NCBI GenBank assembly: GCA_019120275.1
Contig: DWVL01000082.1
Span: 1-64,000 of the forward strand
Direction: 5' to 3'
Length of the DNA stretch: 64,000 bases
Source of the DNA: Candidatus Mediterraneibacter excrementavium
GTDB lineage: Bacteria; Bacillota; Clostridia; Lachnospirales; Lachnospiraceae
The notes beneath the pieces are model-generated. The model was not told the origin of the DNA. It ran no database searches and was given only the letters and a program-made list of their open reading frames with translations. Positions 42,293-51,022 of this stretch are shown in pieces (the first letter of the stretch is position 1; the number at the start of each line of letters is the position of its first letter). Made by a program: the position numbers and the translations under genes.

Positions 42293-43171
42293 TTATCTGA
42301 GCGTCTCAATCACACCCTTCGCATTCTCATCATCCCGGATGACTTCCCTCACCTCCGGGACTGTGATATGGCCGGCATAGGGATTCTTGATGCTGATGAC
42401 CGGGGTCGTGATCCTGGCCTCCACTTCCGAACGTTCAAACGCCAGATCCGTATCGATCATCTCGCAGTCTGCCAGCTTCAAGCCCCTGCAGTAACAGAGC
42501 GGCTGCGTTCCGATGATCCTGCAGTTCTCAAACGTGATATTTTCCGAGTACCATGCCAGATACTCGCCTTTTACCACGCTGTTCCGGATGATCACATTTT
42601 TCGCATGCCAGAACGCATCCTTTGTGTCAAAATTACAGTTTTCAAAAACCGCGTCCGTTATGTACTGGAATGAATATTTTCCCTTCAGGCTGACATTGCG
42701 GAAGGCCAGATGATCGGAGCGCATCATAAAGTACTCGCTCTGCGCCGTCGTATCCTCCATCTCAATCCCGCGGACCGACCAGCCGAACTCCGTGGAAATG
42801 ATGTCGCAGTCCTTTACAACCGCCTTCGCGCACTCCCGCATCGCCTTGATCCCGTGCATCTTCGTATTAACGATCTCCACATGGTCCGTATACCAGAGCG
42901 CCGCGCGGCACAGCTCTGTCATCTCCGAATCCGCGATCCGAAGGCCGTGGTCATGCCAGAACGGATACCGGAGATTAAAAAAGCAGTGATCCACACGGAC
43001 ATTGCTGCATTCCTTGAACGCGCTCTCCCCGTCCGCCGGGCCGTCGAACCTGCAGTTCTTTACTTCAATATCCCTGCTGCCGTACAGCGCACGCTCCATG
43101 TCAAATGTCTGATTCTCTATTGTCTTCAAAGCATTCGCCTCCTGTTGATCTGTGTACATATGGTTTTCCAT
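42293..43171 (-). CDS. DUF3737 protein, predicted right-handed beta-helix
   Basis: 292 residues. The protein is built from short recurring turns of the type 'VKNCRFDG', 'VRVDHCFF', 'VEIVNTKMHG', 'VIIRNSVVKG' and 'ITFENCRIIG', which predict a right-handed beta-helix like pectate lyases. The family has no known role. No signal peptide is present. A GGGGAG lies a little far upstream of the ATG. It is not obviously linked to the MATE gene below it. Confidence 0.88.
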   Translation of the reverse strand: MENHMYTDQQEANALKTIENQTFDMERALYGSRDIEVKNCRFDGPADGESAFKECSNVRVDHCFFNLRYPFWHDHGLRIADSEMTELCRAALWYTDHVEIVNTKMHGIKAMRECAKAVVKDCDIISTEFGWSVRGIEMEDTTAQSEYFMMRSDHLAFRNVSLKGKYSFQYITDAVFENCNFDTKDAFWHAKNVIIRNSVVKGEYLAWYSENITFENCRIIGTQPLCYCRGLKLADCEMIDTDLAFERSEVEARITTPVISIKNPYAGHITVPEVREVIRDDENAKGVIETLR

Positions 43172-43278
43172 ATGACATTATACTCCCCGGATCGCAAAAC
43201 TGCGAATACTTCTTCCGTATGTTCCATTATACCTGAAATGCATACAAGATCTGCCGCCCTCTGACGGCCCCTTATGCA

Positions 43279-44130
43279 TCATTCTTCCGCCGGCTCGGTC
43301 CAGAGGCGATCCGATATCGCCGCAAAGTCCACTTCCAGCCGTCCTTCCCAGATTCGGACCGGCACCCGGTCATTGAACGTGTACATGGTGATCTCCGGCG
43401 CGTATTCCCCCTCAAATATATAGCATACGATCTTTTCCCGTTTCGGATCCACGATCCAGTATTCCCGCACGCCGGCGTCCATGTATTTTTGCATCTTGAC
43501 GCTGTAGTCCAGCTTCCGGGTCGACTCCGAGATCACTTCGATGCACAGATCCGGCGCGCCGTAAACGCCCTTTCTCGTGATCCGTTCATTCCGGCAGATA
43601 ACGGCGATGTCCGGCTGCACCATGGTCCTGTCGTCACAGTCCAGCTGCACGTCCAGCGGGGAGGGCACCACGCGGCAGGGGCCCTTGTTCTTCCGGACAT
43701 AATTTCCGAATTCCAGCAAAAGCTCCGTCACCAGTTCCTGATGCGTAAAGGTCGGCACTTCCAGAAAGATCAGCACCCCGTCGATCAGTTCCGCGCGCAC
43801 ATCTTCCGGCAGCGCCCGGTAGTCCTCCACCGTATACTCTCCCTGCCGCTTCGTATAATACGGCCTGGCCGCTTCCCGGACCGCATCCGGCGTCATGCGG
43901 CTGAGCGCCCGGATATCGCTCTCCGTCATACGATTGTTCAACTCCGGCGATTCACCGTTCAGTCCGTAGAGGACATTCTCCAGCGCACGAAGCGTGTCAT
44001 ACCTCGGAGATTTCGTCTCCCCGCTCAGGATCTTGTTGATCGTTCCGACCGGAACCCCTGACAGCTGTGAAAGCTGCTCCGTGGTCATCCCGAGTTTCTT
44101 TTTCCGGCTGTTCAGTTCTTCATACAGCAT
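43279..44130 (-). CDS. XRE helix-turn-helix fused to a Uma2-type nuclease-like domain
   Basis: 283 residues. Residues 1-60 are an XRE/Cro helix-turn-helix (LGMTTEQLSQLSGVPVGTINKIL). Residues about 110-270 are a Uma2/DUF820 domain with the PD-(D/E)xK-like core: QPDIAVIC, then PDLCIEVISEST, then a YWIVDP segment. Uma2 domains usually stand alone, so the fusion suggests a DNA-binding protein with a nuclease-fold tail. The start at 44130 is supported by GGGAGAGG. Its promoter is a perfect consensus with repeated palindromes, pointing to autoregulation. Confidence 0.87.
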   Translation of the reverse strand: MLYEELNSRKKKLGMTTEQLSQLSGVPVGTINKILSGETKSPRYDTLRALENVLYGLNGESPELNNRMTESDIRALSRMTPDAVREAARPYYTKRQGEYTVEDYRALPEDVRAELIDGVLIFLEVPTFTHQELVTELLLEFGNYVRKNKGPCRVVPSPLDVQLDCDDRTMVQPDIAVICRNERITRKGVYGAPDLCIEVISESTRKLDYSVKMQKYMDAGVREYWIVDPKREKIVCYIFEGEYAPEITMYTFNDRVPVRIWEGRLEVDFAAISDRLWTEPAEE

Positions 44131-44178
44131 ATTGTCCTCTCCCTTCACATCTTATATCCGATCACATGTTCTGTGTTT

Positions 44179-44226
44179 ATTATATATCCGTTTACGGTAT
44201 TTGTCAACCGTTTCACCCGTTTACGG
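44179..44226 (-). promoter_or_regulatory. Consensus promoter with repeated operator of the XRE-Uma2 gene
   Basis: On the minus strand, TTGACA (44202-44207), 17 bases and TATAAT (44179-44184) match both consensus boxes exactly. The palindrome CCGTTTACGG sits in the spacer (44188-44197) and again upstream of the -35 (44217-44226), 29 bases apart. A half copy CCGTTT is at 44208-44213. Confidence 0.85.
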
Positions 44227-44235
44227 ATAATCCGC

Positions 44236-44264
44236 TTGTGCATTTCATTTATTTCCGGTATACT
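44236..44264 (+). promoter_or_regulatory. Promoter of the GNAT gene
   Basis: TTGTGC (44236-44241) and TATACT (44259-44264) are 17 bases apart. The upstream XRE-Uma2 operator begins only 10 bases away, so cross-regulation is possible. Confidence 0.6.
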
Positions 44265-44322
44265 GGTTTACAGATGCCTGAAGACGTCTTCCGGACTTAT
44301 GCAGAAAAGGAGTGATTTACAG

Positions 44323-44799
44323 ATGAACGTACGCATGGCAGAAGAAAAAGACATCCCCCGCATCCATGAGCTTCTCTCACAGGTCGCCATGGTGCATCAC
44401 AGGGGACGCCCCGACCTTTTCAAATACGGGCAGCGCAAATATACCGATGAACAGTTAAAGGAAATCCTTCACGATCCGAAACGCCCCATCTTTGCCGGCG
44501 TTGATGAAAACGACTGCCTGCAGGGTTATGCCTTCTGCATCTTCCAGCAGCATTTAAACGACAATATCCTGACGGATATCAAAACGCTCTATATCGACGA
44601 TCTCTGTGTGGATGAGTCAAAACGCGGGGAGCATATCGGCCGGACGATCTACGATGCGGTCCTTGGATTTGCACGGGAACAGGGCTGCTACAATGTCACG
44701 CTGAACGTGTGGAGCTGCAACGAAAGCGCCATGAGATTTTATGAGAAATGCGGGCTTAAACCCCAGAAAGTAGGAATGGAAGTCATACTGGATGCATAA
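44323..44799 (+). CDS. GNAT-family N-acetyltransferase
   Basis: 158 residues. The acetyl-CoA pyrophosphate loop is represented by DESKRGEHIGRTIYDAVLGFA, preceded by the strand LYIDDLCVD and followed by WSCNESAMRFYEKCGLK, all typical of GNATs. The acceptor is unknown. The ATG at 44323 follows AAAAGGAG; the frame is open for 50 codons upstream, but that part is not protein-like. It is a single-gene unit with its own promoter and terminator. Confidence 0.88.
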   Translation: MNVRMAEEKDIPRIHELLSQVAMVHHRGRPDLFKYGQRKYTDEQLKEILHDPKRPIFAGVDENDCLQGYAFCIFQQHLNDNILTDIKTLYIDDLCVDESKRGEHIGRTIYDAVLGFAREQGCYNVTLNVWSCNESAMRFYEKCGLKPQKVGMEVILDA

Positions 44800-44827
44800 T
44801 GCATCCGGTACGGCTTCCATTTTTTTA
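44776..44827 (+). terminator. Two-tier terminator overlapping the GNAT stop codon
   Basis: Outer stem ATGGAAG (44776-44782)/CTTCCAT (44814-44820) and inner stem GGATGCA (44790-44796)/TGCATCC (44800-44806), whose 3-base loop is the TAA stop codon itself. A T-run follows from 44820. Confidence 0.7.
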
Positions 44828-45958
44828 TTCCGCGCGCAGCGTCCTTACATTGATTCCGTTGACTTCAATGTGATCGTCCACCGGGATCACCAGGCACTGA
44901 CGCCCGTCGATGATCCGCGTCTCCACCAGATCTGCCCGGTCCGGGTTGACCTTGATCACCACATCCGGCGTCTCAATATTGAATTTGCGCGTCTCCGCAA
45001 TATTGGCGGCCAGAAGGATGGATTTCTCCCCGGCATTTTCCTCGAAGCTTTGGTCAAAACGCTCCATTTTCTCCTCATCCACACCGCTCTGCTCGAAGAC
45101 TTTCCGCATCTCCGTCTTATCCAGGGCCAGCGGTTCCGGCTCTTCCTTGTGTTCCTCGATCATGTCGTTGAGCGTCTCGTGGATATTGCGGACGGTCTCA
45201 AAATCACTGTCCTCGCCGAGCGTATCCTCGATCAGCATCTGGAACGATTCTTTCTGGTCGTCCGCCGACATGGGCATCTTCGCGCCCAGCAGCTGATCGA
45301 TCATCTCCGGCTGGAGTTCTGAAGATTTCTTCGTATAATACAGCATACCGTGAAGATCTGTTCCCCGGTCATTGAACGCCGGGAAGAGGAAGCCTTTGTC
45401 CGGCATGTCCACGATCCAGTCACGGATCCGGTCCTCGATCCGGTTGTCCTCCGCATTATAGCAAAGTCCCGCTTTGGACAGGGACACGGGGCAGATGCTC
45501 ATGAGCAGATACTCGTACACCTCATCCGAAGCGTCAAACATTTCCAGGCCGTCCGACGTCTTCCCCGGGATGTCGTACATGGCATGGATCAGGATAATGT
45601 AATAATTCTCCGCATACTCATATGTAGCGATCACTTTATCGTAAAATTCATCCAGAAGCATATCGTCTTCCAGCCTGCTGTCGCGCAGTTTCAGGAGAAA
45701 TTCCTGCGTCCCGCCCGGCATCTCCGCCTCCAGCGGGAACTCCAGGTTGAGCATGTTTTTCCCCACCGTGCCGGACAGCGTTTTCTTAAATATATCAAAA
45801 TATTTAAACGCCTCTTCTTCCGGAAGCGACAGGAAAGCCTCCTTTGATTCCAGTTTTTTATTTTTTTCATGATCCACATAGCAGCCGCAGATGCGGGTGA
45901 TCGCGCAGTTCGCCGGAGTGAACTGTTTGCGGATCTCAAGGATTTCCTTCTTATTCAA
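44825..45958 (-). CDS. DUF4317 protein
   Basis: 377 residues, the usual length of this Firmicutes family of unknown function. The N-terminus KEILEIRKQFTPANCAITRICGCYVD is its most conserved part. The protein is soluble and acidic. The start codon appears to be TTG (45956-45958) after GAGGTG. No operon partner is present. Confidence 0.87.
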   Translation of the reverse strand: MNKKEILEIRKQFTPANCAITRICGCYVDHEKNKKLESKEAFLSLPEEEAFKYFDIFKKTLSGTVGKNMLNLEFPLEAEMPGGTQEFLLKLRDSRLEDDMLLDEFYDKVIATYEYAENYYIILIHAMYDIPGKTSDGLEMFDASDEVYEYLLMSICPVSLSKAGLCYNAEDNRIEDRIRDWIVDMPDKGFLFPAFNDRGTDLHGMLYYTKKSSELQPEMIDQLLGAKMPMSADDQKESFQMLIEDTLGEDSDFETVRNIHETLNDMIEEHKEEPEPLALDKTEMRKVFEQSGVDEEKMERFDQSFEENAGEKSILLAANIAETRKFNIETPDVVIKVNPDRADLVETRIIDGRQCLVIPVDDHIEVNGINVRTLRAE

Positions 45959-46079
45959 TGATATGCACCTCTTTTATTTTTCTTCCGTTATTGTCCATCA
46001 TACCGCATATCCGCCGGTAAAAAAAGATTTGATTTTCATCCGCATGTGTGATACCATAACTGCGAAATCAAAAATCAAA

Positions 46080-46178
46080 TCGTTACTCATGCAGGTACAC
46101 GCCGCCGGGCGTGACCGTTTGGCATTCGGCTGCATATCGTCAGGCCTTAGCAGATATGCAGATCCGGATGTTTTTTTA
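46080..46178 (+). promoter_or_regulatory. Structured leader with terminator-like end before the second MATE gene
   Basis: A small hairpin CACGCC-GCCG-GGCGTG (around 46099-46114) is followed by TGCATATC (46131-46138)/GATATGCA (46153-46160), then GATCCGGATGTTTTTTT. The gene starts at 46195. This could be an attenuator, but it matches no riboswitch class I can recognise. Confidence 0.4.
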
Positions 46179-46194
46179 TGAAAGGAACTATGAC

Positions 46195-47514
46195 ATGACT
46201 GCTTCAACTGAACACAATACTCCGCTTTTTCCACTTTTCCTCCGGTATGTCTCCGCAAATGTGCTCGGCATGATCGGCTATTCCTGCTACATTCTCGCGG
46301 ACACATTTTTCATTGCCCGGGGGATCGGCGCGGATGCGCTTGCCGCGCTGAACCTTGTCCTTCCGGCATACAGCCTGATGAACGGCACCGGTCTGATGAT
46401 CGGCATGGGTGCAGCCGCCCGGTACACGATCTCCTCCGCGCAGCCCGGCCGCGAACTGCACCGGACCATTTTCACCCAGGCGCTGTACCTTACAGCACTG
46501 GCTGCCGTGATCTTCAGCTGCGCGGGGCTCTTTCTGCCGGAACAGATCGCCGTTTTCCTCGGGGCGGACGCGCAGACCGTCGGCTATGCCGCTGATTATA
46601 TCCGCATCCTGCTGGTCTTCTCGCCCCTTTTTCTCGGCAACAACCTTCTGCTCAGCTTCACGAGAAATGACGGCGCGCCCGGCCTTGCCATGACCGGCAT
46701 GATCGTGGGAAGCCTGACAAACATCGTCCTTGACTATGTATTTATCTATCCGCTGGGCATGGAGATGACCGGTGCTGCCATTGCAACAGCAACCGCGCCT
46801 GTGGTAAGCATGCTGATCATGTTCTCCCGGTTTGTCCGGAAGCAGAATCATTTCCGCCCCGTGCGCACGCGATTGTCCCTGCGCCGCTGGGGAGATATCT
46901 GCGCACTCGGCGTCTCTTCACTGGTCACGGAAATGTCCTCCGGCATCGTGATCATTGTATTTAATTTCCTGATCCTGGGGCTGAACGGCAATACCGGCGT
47001 GGCAGCTTACGGCATCCTGGCAAATATCGCCCTCGTGCTGGTGGCCATCTTCACCGGCATCGGACAGGGGATCCAGCCGATCGTGAGCCGCTATACGGGA
47101 GAGAACGGAAAAAGCCAGCGGCGGAAGCTGCGGCGCTATGCGCTGACCAGTTCCCTGCTGCTGGCATCTGTTTCCTATATCCTGATCTTCTTTTTCGCGG
47201 TTCCGATCGCCGGGCTCTTTAACCGGGACCATGATCCGGTCCTTACCTCGATCGCGTCCAGCGGGATGAAGATCTATTTCCTCAGCCTGTTCTTCTCCGG
47301 CATCAATATCGTCGCAGCCGCAATGCTGAGCTCTGAAGACCGGCCCCGGCAGGCATTTGCCGTATCCGTTCTCCGTGGATTCATCCTGATCATCCCCGCG
47401 GCTGCAATCCTGGCCATGTGTCTGGGGCTCACCGGTGTATGGATGTCCGTGCCGGTGACAGAAGCTGCCGTGGCGGTTCTCTCCCTTATCTTCCTGTTCC
47501 GGAAGTCCCGATAA
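46195..47514 (+). CDS. MATE-family efflux transporter (second copy)
   Basis: 439 residues with twelve membrane segments. It begins TASTEHNTPLFPLFLRYVSAN and contains the family-typical GIGADALAALNLVLPAY loop. AAAGGA precedes the ATG at 46195. It is more like the MepA/NorM-type clade than the first MATE gene in the window, but the substrate is not predictable. Its last 29 bases overlap the end of pflA on the opposite strand. Confidence 0.9.
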   Translation: MTASTEHNTPLFPLFLRYVSANVLGMIGYSCYILADTFFIARGIGADALAALNLVLPAYSLMNGTGLMIGMGAAARYTISSAQPGRELHRTIFTQALYLTALAAVIFSCAGLFLPEQIAVFLGADAQTVGYAADYIRILLVFSPLFLGNNLLLSFTRNDGAPGLAMTGMIVGSLTNIVLDYVFIYPLGMEMTGAAIATATAPVVSMLIMFSRFVRKQNHFRPVRTRLSLRRWGDICALGVSSLVTEMSSGIVIIVFNFLILGLNGNTGVAAYGILANIALVLVAIFTGIGQGIQPIVSRYTGENGKSQRRKLRRYALTSSLLLASVSYILIFFFAVPIAGLFNRDHDPVLTSIASSGMKIYFLSLFFSGINIVAAAMLSSEDRPRQAFAVSVLRGFILIIPAAAILAMCLGLTGVWMSVPVTEAAVAVLSLIFLFRKSR

Positions 47515-48244
47515 TCTGTTGCCCTGTATGAAGGATGCGGTTCGCATTTGCAACCCGCTCTTTCGAGGGCGGGTCAATCCCCGCCAGAGGATAATCATAT
47601 CCCAGTTCCTTCCACTTGTACTCCCCGAACGTATGATAGGGGAGTACTTCTACTTTCTGTACATTTTTCAATGTACTTATGAAATCATATAATTTCTCAA
47701 GGTACTTATCATCGTCATTTCGCTCCGGAACAAGCACATGCCGGATCCATACCGGCTTCCCGGTCTCAGACAGATACCGCGCCATATCCAGGATATTCGC
47801 ATTGGTCCGACCGGTCAGGATCTTATGCTGCTCCATATCAATATGCTTGATATCCACCAGCAGCAGATCCGTATACCGCATCAGCTCATTAAACTTTCCG
47901 AAAAAAGGCTCCTCCCGGGTAAAAGGCGCGCCGCTCGTATCGATCGTCGTGTGAATGCCCTTCTCCTTCGCCTTGCGGAACAGCTCGATCAGAAACTCCA
48001 TCTGCATGAGCGGCTCCCCGCCGCTCACCGTGATCCCGCCTTCAGTTCCCCAGTATGACTTATACCGCAGCGCCTGGGAGAGAAGATCATCCGTACTTCT
48101 CTTCAGGCCAACCTGCATATCCCAGGTATCCGGGTTGTGACAGAACTGACAGCGCATCGGACAACCGGACACAAAAATGACAAACCGCACACCGGGTCCG
48201 TCAACCGAGCCGAAACTCTCCGTAGAGTGGATAAAACCGTCCAT
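47486..48244 (-). CDS. pflA: Pyruvate formate-lyase activating enzyme PflA
   Basis: A radical-SAM enzyme of 252 residues. The cluster motif is C28-x3-C32-x2-C35 (SGCPMRCQFCHNPDTW), followed by the GGEPLMQ segment that binds SAM. It abstracts hydrogen from the glycine of PflB to activate it. GGAG lies 5 bases before the ATG. pflB is 248 bases upstream in the same direction. Its 3' end runs into the convergent MATE gene. Confidence 0.95.
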   Translation of the reverse strand: MDGFIHSTESFGSVDGPGVRFVIFVSGCPMRCQFCHNPDTWDMQVGLKRSTDDLLSQALRYKSYWGTEGGITVSGGEPLMQMEFLIELFRKAKEKGIHTTIDTSGAPFTREEPFFGKFNELMRYTDLLLVDIKHIDMEQHKILTGRTNANILDMARYLSETGKPVWIRHVLVPERNDDDKYLEKLYDFISTLKNVQKVEVLPYHTFGEYKWKELGYDYPLAGIDPPSKERVANANRILHTGQQIIGTSGTGR

Positions 48245-48255
48245 CTTTCTCCTTT

Positions 48256-48291
48256 CGGGGACGTAGTAAAATTGAAAATGACTACGTCCCG
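48256..48291. repeat. GGGGACGTAGT palindrome A, pflB-pflA spacer
   Basis: GGGACGTAGT (48258-48267) and ACTACGTCCC (48281-48290) are perfect inverted arms around a 13-base AT-rich loop. It lies 12 bases upstream of the pflA start. Confidence 0.85.
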
Positions 48292-48302
48292 GATTAGCAT
48301 TT

Positions 48303-48437
48303 GCCCTGTCCCTTTTTGAGTTTTACCGTGTCCCCTATGTAATAGTGCACAATTTGGTCATTCAAAACCCCCATGTAATCATTCGCGATTTGTGCACTTT
48401 TCAAGAGGGACAGGGCTATTTGTAAAATGGGACAGGG
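48303..48437. repeat. Nested inverted repeats with GGGACAGGG motifs
   Basis: GCCCTGTCCC (48303-48312) is inverted as GGGACAGGGC (48407-48416). Inside it, AGTGCACAA (48344-48352) is inverted as TTGTGCACT (48390-48398). Another GGGACAGGG follows at 48429-48437. No gene is present. Confidence 0.8.
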
Positions 48438-48443
48438 TTATCA

Positions 48444-48490
48444 TCAATCGGGGACGTAGTAAAATTCAATTTTACTACGTCCCCGATTGA
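48444..48490. repeat. 47-bp perfect palindrome B after pflB
   Basis: Arms of 23 bases (48444-48466 and 48468-48490) with a single central base. The core is GGGGACGTAGTAAAATT, the same sequence as palindrome A. It starts 2 bases after the pflB stop codon and would form a very stable hairpin on the pfl transcript. Confidence 0.92.
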
Positions 48491-48492
48491 AG

Positions 48493-50751
48493 TTACATCC
48501 TGTCGTGGCAGGTTCTTGCGATTACGTCCATCTGCTGCTCTCTTGTCAGGTCGATGAATTTGACTGCATATCCGGATACGCGGATGGTGAAGTTTGCGTA
48601 TTCTTCTTTTTCCGGATGTTCCATCGCATCGATCAGTTTTTCTGTTCCGAATACATTTACGTTCAGGTGATGTGCACCCTGGTCGAAGTATCCGTCCAGT
48701 ACGTGTACGAGATTGTTCTTCCGCTCGTTGTCATCGTGTCCCAGTGCACCCGGGCTGATGGTCTGGGTATTGGAGATTCCGTCAAGCGCCTGCTCGTACG
48801 GAAGTTTTGCAACGGAGTTGAGGGATGCCAGCAGGCCGTTCTGCTCTGCTCCGTAGGACGGGTTTGCACCCGGCGCAAGCGGCTCGCCTGCTTTTCTTCC
48901 GTCCGGAAGGGATCCGGTCGCCTTGCCGTACACCACGTTGGAGGTGATGGTAAGGATGGATGTCGTCGGCTCTGAGTTTCTGTAGGTATGGCATTTTTTC
49001 AGCTTGCTCATGAATGTGCGGAGCAGCCATACTGCGATCTCGTCCGCGCGCTCGTCGTCGTTTCCGTATTTCGGGAAATCGCCTTCCACTTCGTAGTCAA
49101 CCGCCAGGCCGTCCTCATCGCGGATGACTTTTACTTTCGCGTATTTGATCGCGCTTAAAGAGTCGACCACATGGGAGAATCCTGCGATGCCGGTAGCAAA
49201 TGTACGCCTCACGTTTGTGTCAATGAGCGCCATCTCAGCCGCCTCGTAATAATATTTGTCATGCATGTAGTGGATCATGTTCAGTGTATCGACATACAGC
49301 TTGGACAGCCACTCCATCATCTGGTCGTATTTTTCCATGACTTCATCATAGTCAAGGTACTCAGATGTGATCGGACGGTACAGCGGGGATACCTGCTGTT
49401 TTGTCTTCTCATCCACACCGCCGTTGATCGCGTACAGAAGGCATTTCGCCAGGTTCGCGCGGGCGCCGAAGAACTGGATCTCCTTGCCGGTCTCTGTGGC
49501 GGATACGCAGCAGCAGATGGAATAGTCATCGCCCCATACCGGACGCATCACATCGTCGTTCTCGTACTGGATCGAACTTGTCGCCACGGAAATGTATGCC
49601 GCATACTTCTTGAAGTTCTCCGGCAGGTGTGAAGAGTACAGCACGGTCAGGTTCGGCTCCGGTGACGGTCCCATGTTTTCCAGTGTGTGGAGGAAACGGT
49701 AATCGTTCTTTGTTACCATGTGGCGTCCGTCCATGCCGATTCCTGCCATCTCCAGTGTCGCCCATACCGGGTCGCCGGAGAAGAGTTCATTGTAGGACGG
49801 GATCCTTGCGAACTTCACCATTCTGAACTTCATGACCATATGGTCGATGAGTTCCTGGGCCTGCTCTTCTGTGAGGATGCCCTTCTTCAGGTCGCGCTCA
49901 ATGTAAATATCAAGGAATGTGGAAATGCGTCCTACGCTCATTGCCGCGCCGTTCTGTGTCTTGATCGCTGCAAGATATCCGAAATACAGCCACTGCACCG
50001 CCTCTTTCGCGTTTGTCGCCGGCTTTGAAATGTCGTAGCCGTATACGGCCGCCATCTCTTTCATGCCGTTCAGGGCGCGGATCTGGTCTGCGATCTCCTC
50101 GCGGAGACGGAAATCCGTTCCCTTCATGCCGTGTCTCTCGTACTCAACGAAATCGGACTGTTTCTTCTCGATCAGGTAATCAATGCCGTAGAGCGCCACA
50201 CGGCGGTAATCGCCGACGATGCGGCCTCTTCCGTATGTATCCGGAAGACCTGTGATGATCTTGTTGTGACGCGCTTTTTTCATCTCAGGTGTGTAAATGT
50301 CAAACACAGCCTGGTTGTGTGTCTTATGATATTTCGTAAAGATTTCATGGAGCTTTTCACTCGGAGTATATCCATAGGTCGTACACGCCTGTTCCGCCAT
50401 CTTGATCCCGCCGTAAGGCATGAACGCACGCTTCAGCGGCTTGTCTGTCTGGAGGCCCACAACCTGCTCCAGATCCTTCATCTCTTCGTTAATGTATCCC
50501 GGACCGTATGCCGTCAGGCCGGACACAACCTCTGTCTCCATATCAAGAACACCGCCTTTGGCGCGTTCCTCTTTCTGGAGCTTCTGCAGTTCTCCCCATA
50601 ACTTGTCTGTCGCCTCTGTGGGGCCTGCAAGGAATGACTCGTCTCCGTCATACTGAGTATAGTTGTGCTGGATGAAATCACGCACATTGACTTCCTCTTT
50701 CCAGAGATGTCCGTCAAATCCTTCCCACTGGTCAAAATACGCTTTTGCCAT
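48493..50751 (-). CDS. pflB: Formate C-acetyltransferase PflB
   Basis: A glycyl-radical enzyme of 752 residues that splits pyruvate and CoA into acetyl-CoA and formate under anaerobic conditions. The active-site cysteine pair is in [10 protein letters not shown] near residue 415. The radical glycine lies in RVSGYAVKF near the C-terminus (about 728-736). The length fits PFL itself rather than a diol dehydratase or choline lyase relative. GGAGG precedes the ATG, and a sigma-A-like promoter lies just upstream. Confidence 0.96.
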   Translation of the reverse strand: MAKAYFDQWEGFDGHLWKEEVNVRDFIQHNYTQYDGDESFLAGPTEATDKLWGELQKLQKEERAKGGVLDMETEVVSGLTAYGPGYINEEMKDLEQVVGLQTDKPLKRAFMPYGGIKMAEQACTTYGYTPSEKLHEIFTKYHKTHNQAVFDIYTPEMKKARHNKIITGLPDTYGRGRIVGDYRRVALYGIDYLIEKKQSDFVEYERHGMKGTDFRLREEIADQIRALNGMKEMAAVYGYDISKPATNAKEAVQWLYFGYLAAIKTQNGAAMSVGRISTFLDIYIERDLKKGILTEEQAQELIDHMVMKFRMVKFARIPSYNELFSGDPVWATLEMAGIGMDGRHMVTKNDYRFLHTLENMGPSPEPNLTVLYSSHLPENFKKYAAYISVATSSIQYENDDVMRPVWGDDYSICCCVSATETGKEIQFFGARANLAKCLLYAINGGVDEKTKQQVSPLYRPITSEYLDYDEVMEKYDQMMEWLSKLYVDTLNMIHYMHDKYYYEAAEMALIDTNVRRTFATGIAGFSHVVDSLSAIKYAKVKVIRDEDGLAVDYEVEGDFPKYGNDDERADEIAVWLLRTFMSKLKKCHTYRNSEPTTSILTITSNVVYGKATGSLPDGRKAGEPLAPGANPSYGAEQNGLLASLNSVAKLPYEQALDGISNTQTISPGALGHDDNERKNNLVHVLDGYFDQGAHHLNVNVFGTEKLIDAMEHPEKEEYANFTIRVSGYAVKFIDLTREQQMDVIARTCHDRM

Positions 50752-50799
50752 CTTCCAAATCCTCCTCTGAAATCTGTAAATTACTTATTGACATGCGCT

Positions 50800-50828
50800 A
50801 GTATATCATTGACTGCGCAAAAACGCAA
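50800..50828 (-). promoter_or_regulatory. pflB promoter
   Basis: On the minus strand, TTGCGT (50823-50828) and TATACT (50800-50805) are 17 bases apart. The region above it (50830-50940) is AT-rich without a clear Rex or CRP-like palindrome. Confidence 0.6.
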
Positions 50829-50942
50829 CCCTAAATATGATAACCATTCTCATTTTTGATATATAAATGCATTTTTGTGCAAATTTTACATTTTATACAA
50901 CATTTTGTGTTTATTTTTTACATTCATCCATTCTGTAGTAGA

Positions 50943-50971
50943 TTGTTTAAGATCTGACATTCTGTTATAAT
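50943..50971 (+). promoter_or_regulatory. Promoter of the GNAT gene at 51023
   Basis: TTGTTT (50943-50948) and TATAAT (50966-50971) are 17 bases apart. A GGAGGT at 50975-50980 is followed by a GTG in a different frame, possibly a short leader peptide; this is uncertain. Confidence 0.6.
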
Positions 50972-51022
50972 AACGGAGGTATAAAAAGTGTTGACTTCAA
51001 GTGAAAGAAAGGCTCTTACGAA

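Noticed and set aside
46080..46178. A known riboswitch (guanidine, manganese or preQ1 type)
   Set aside because: None of the conserved core sequences I know for these classes is present; only generic hairpins can be seen.
48444..48490. Insertion-sequence end or full mobile element
   Set aside because: No transposase gene or target duplication is visible; only REP-like palindromes can be supported.
50829..50940. Rex or CRP/Fnr operator upstream of pflB
   Set aside because: The region is AT-rich, but no palindrome close to those consensus sites was found.
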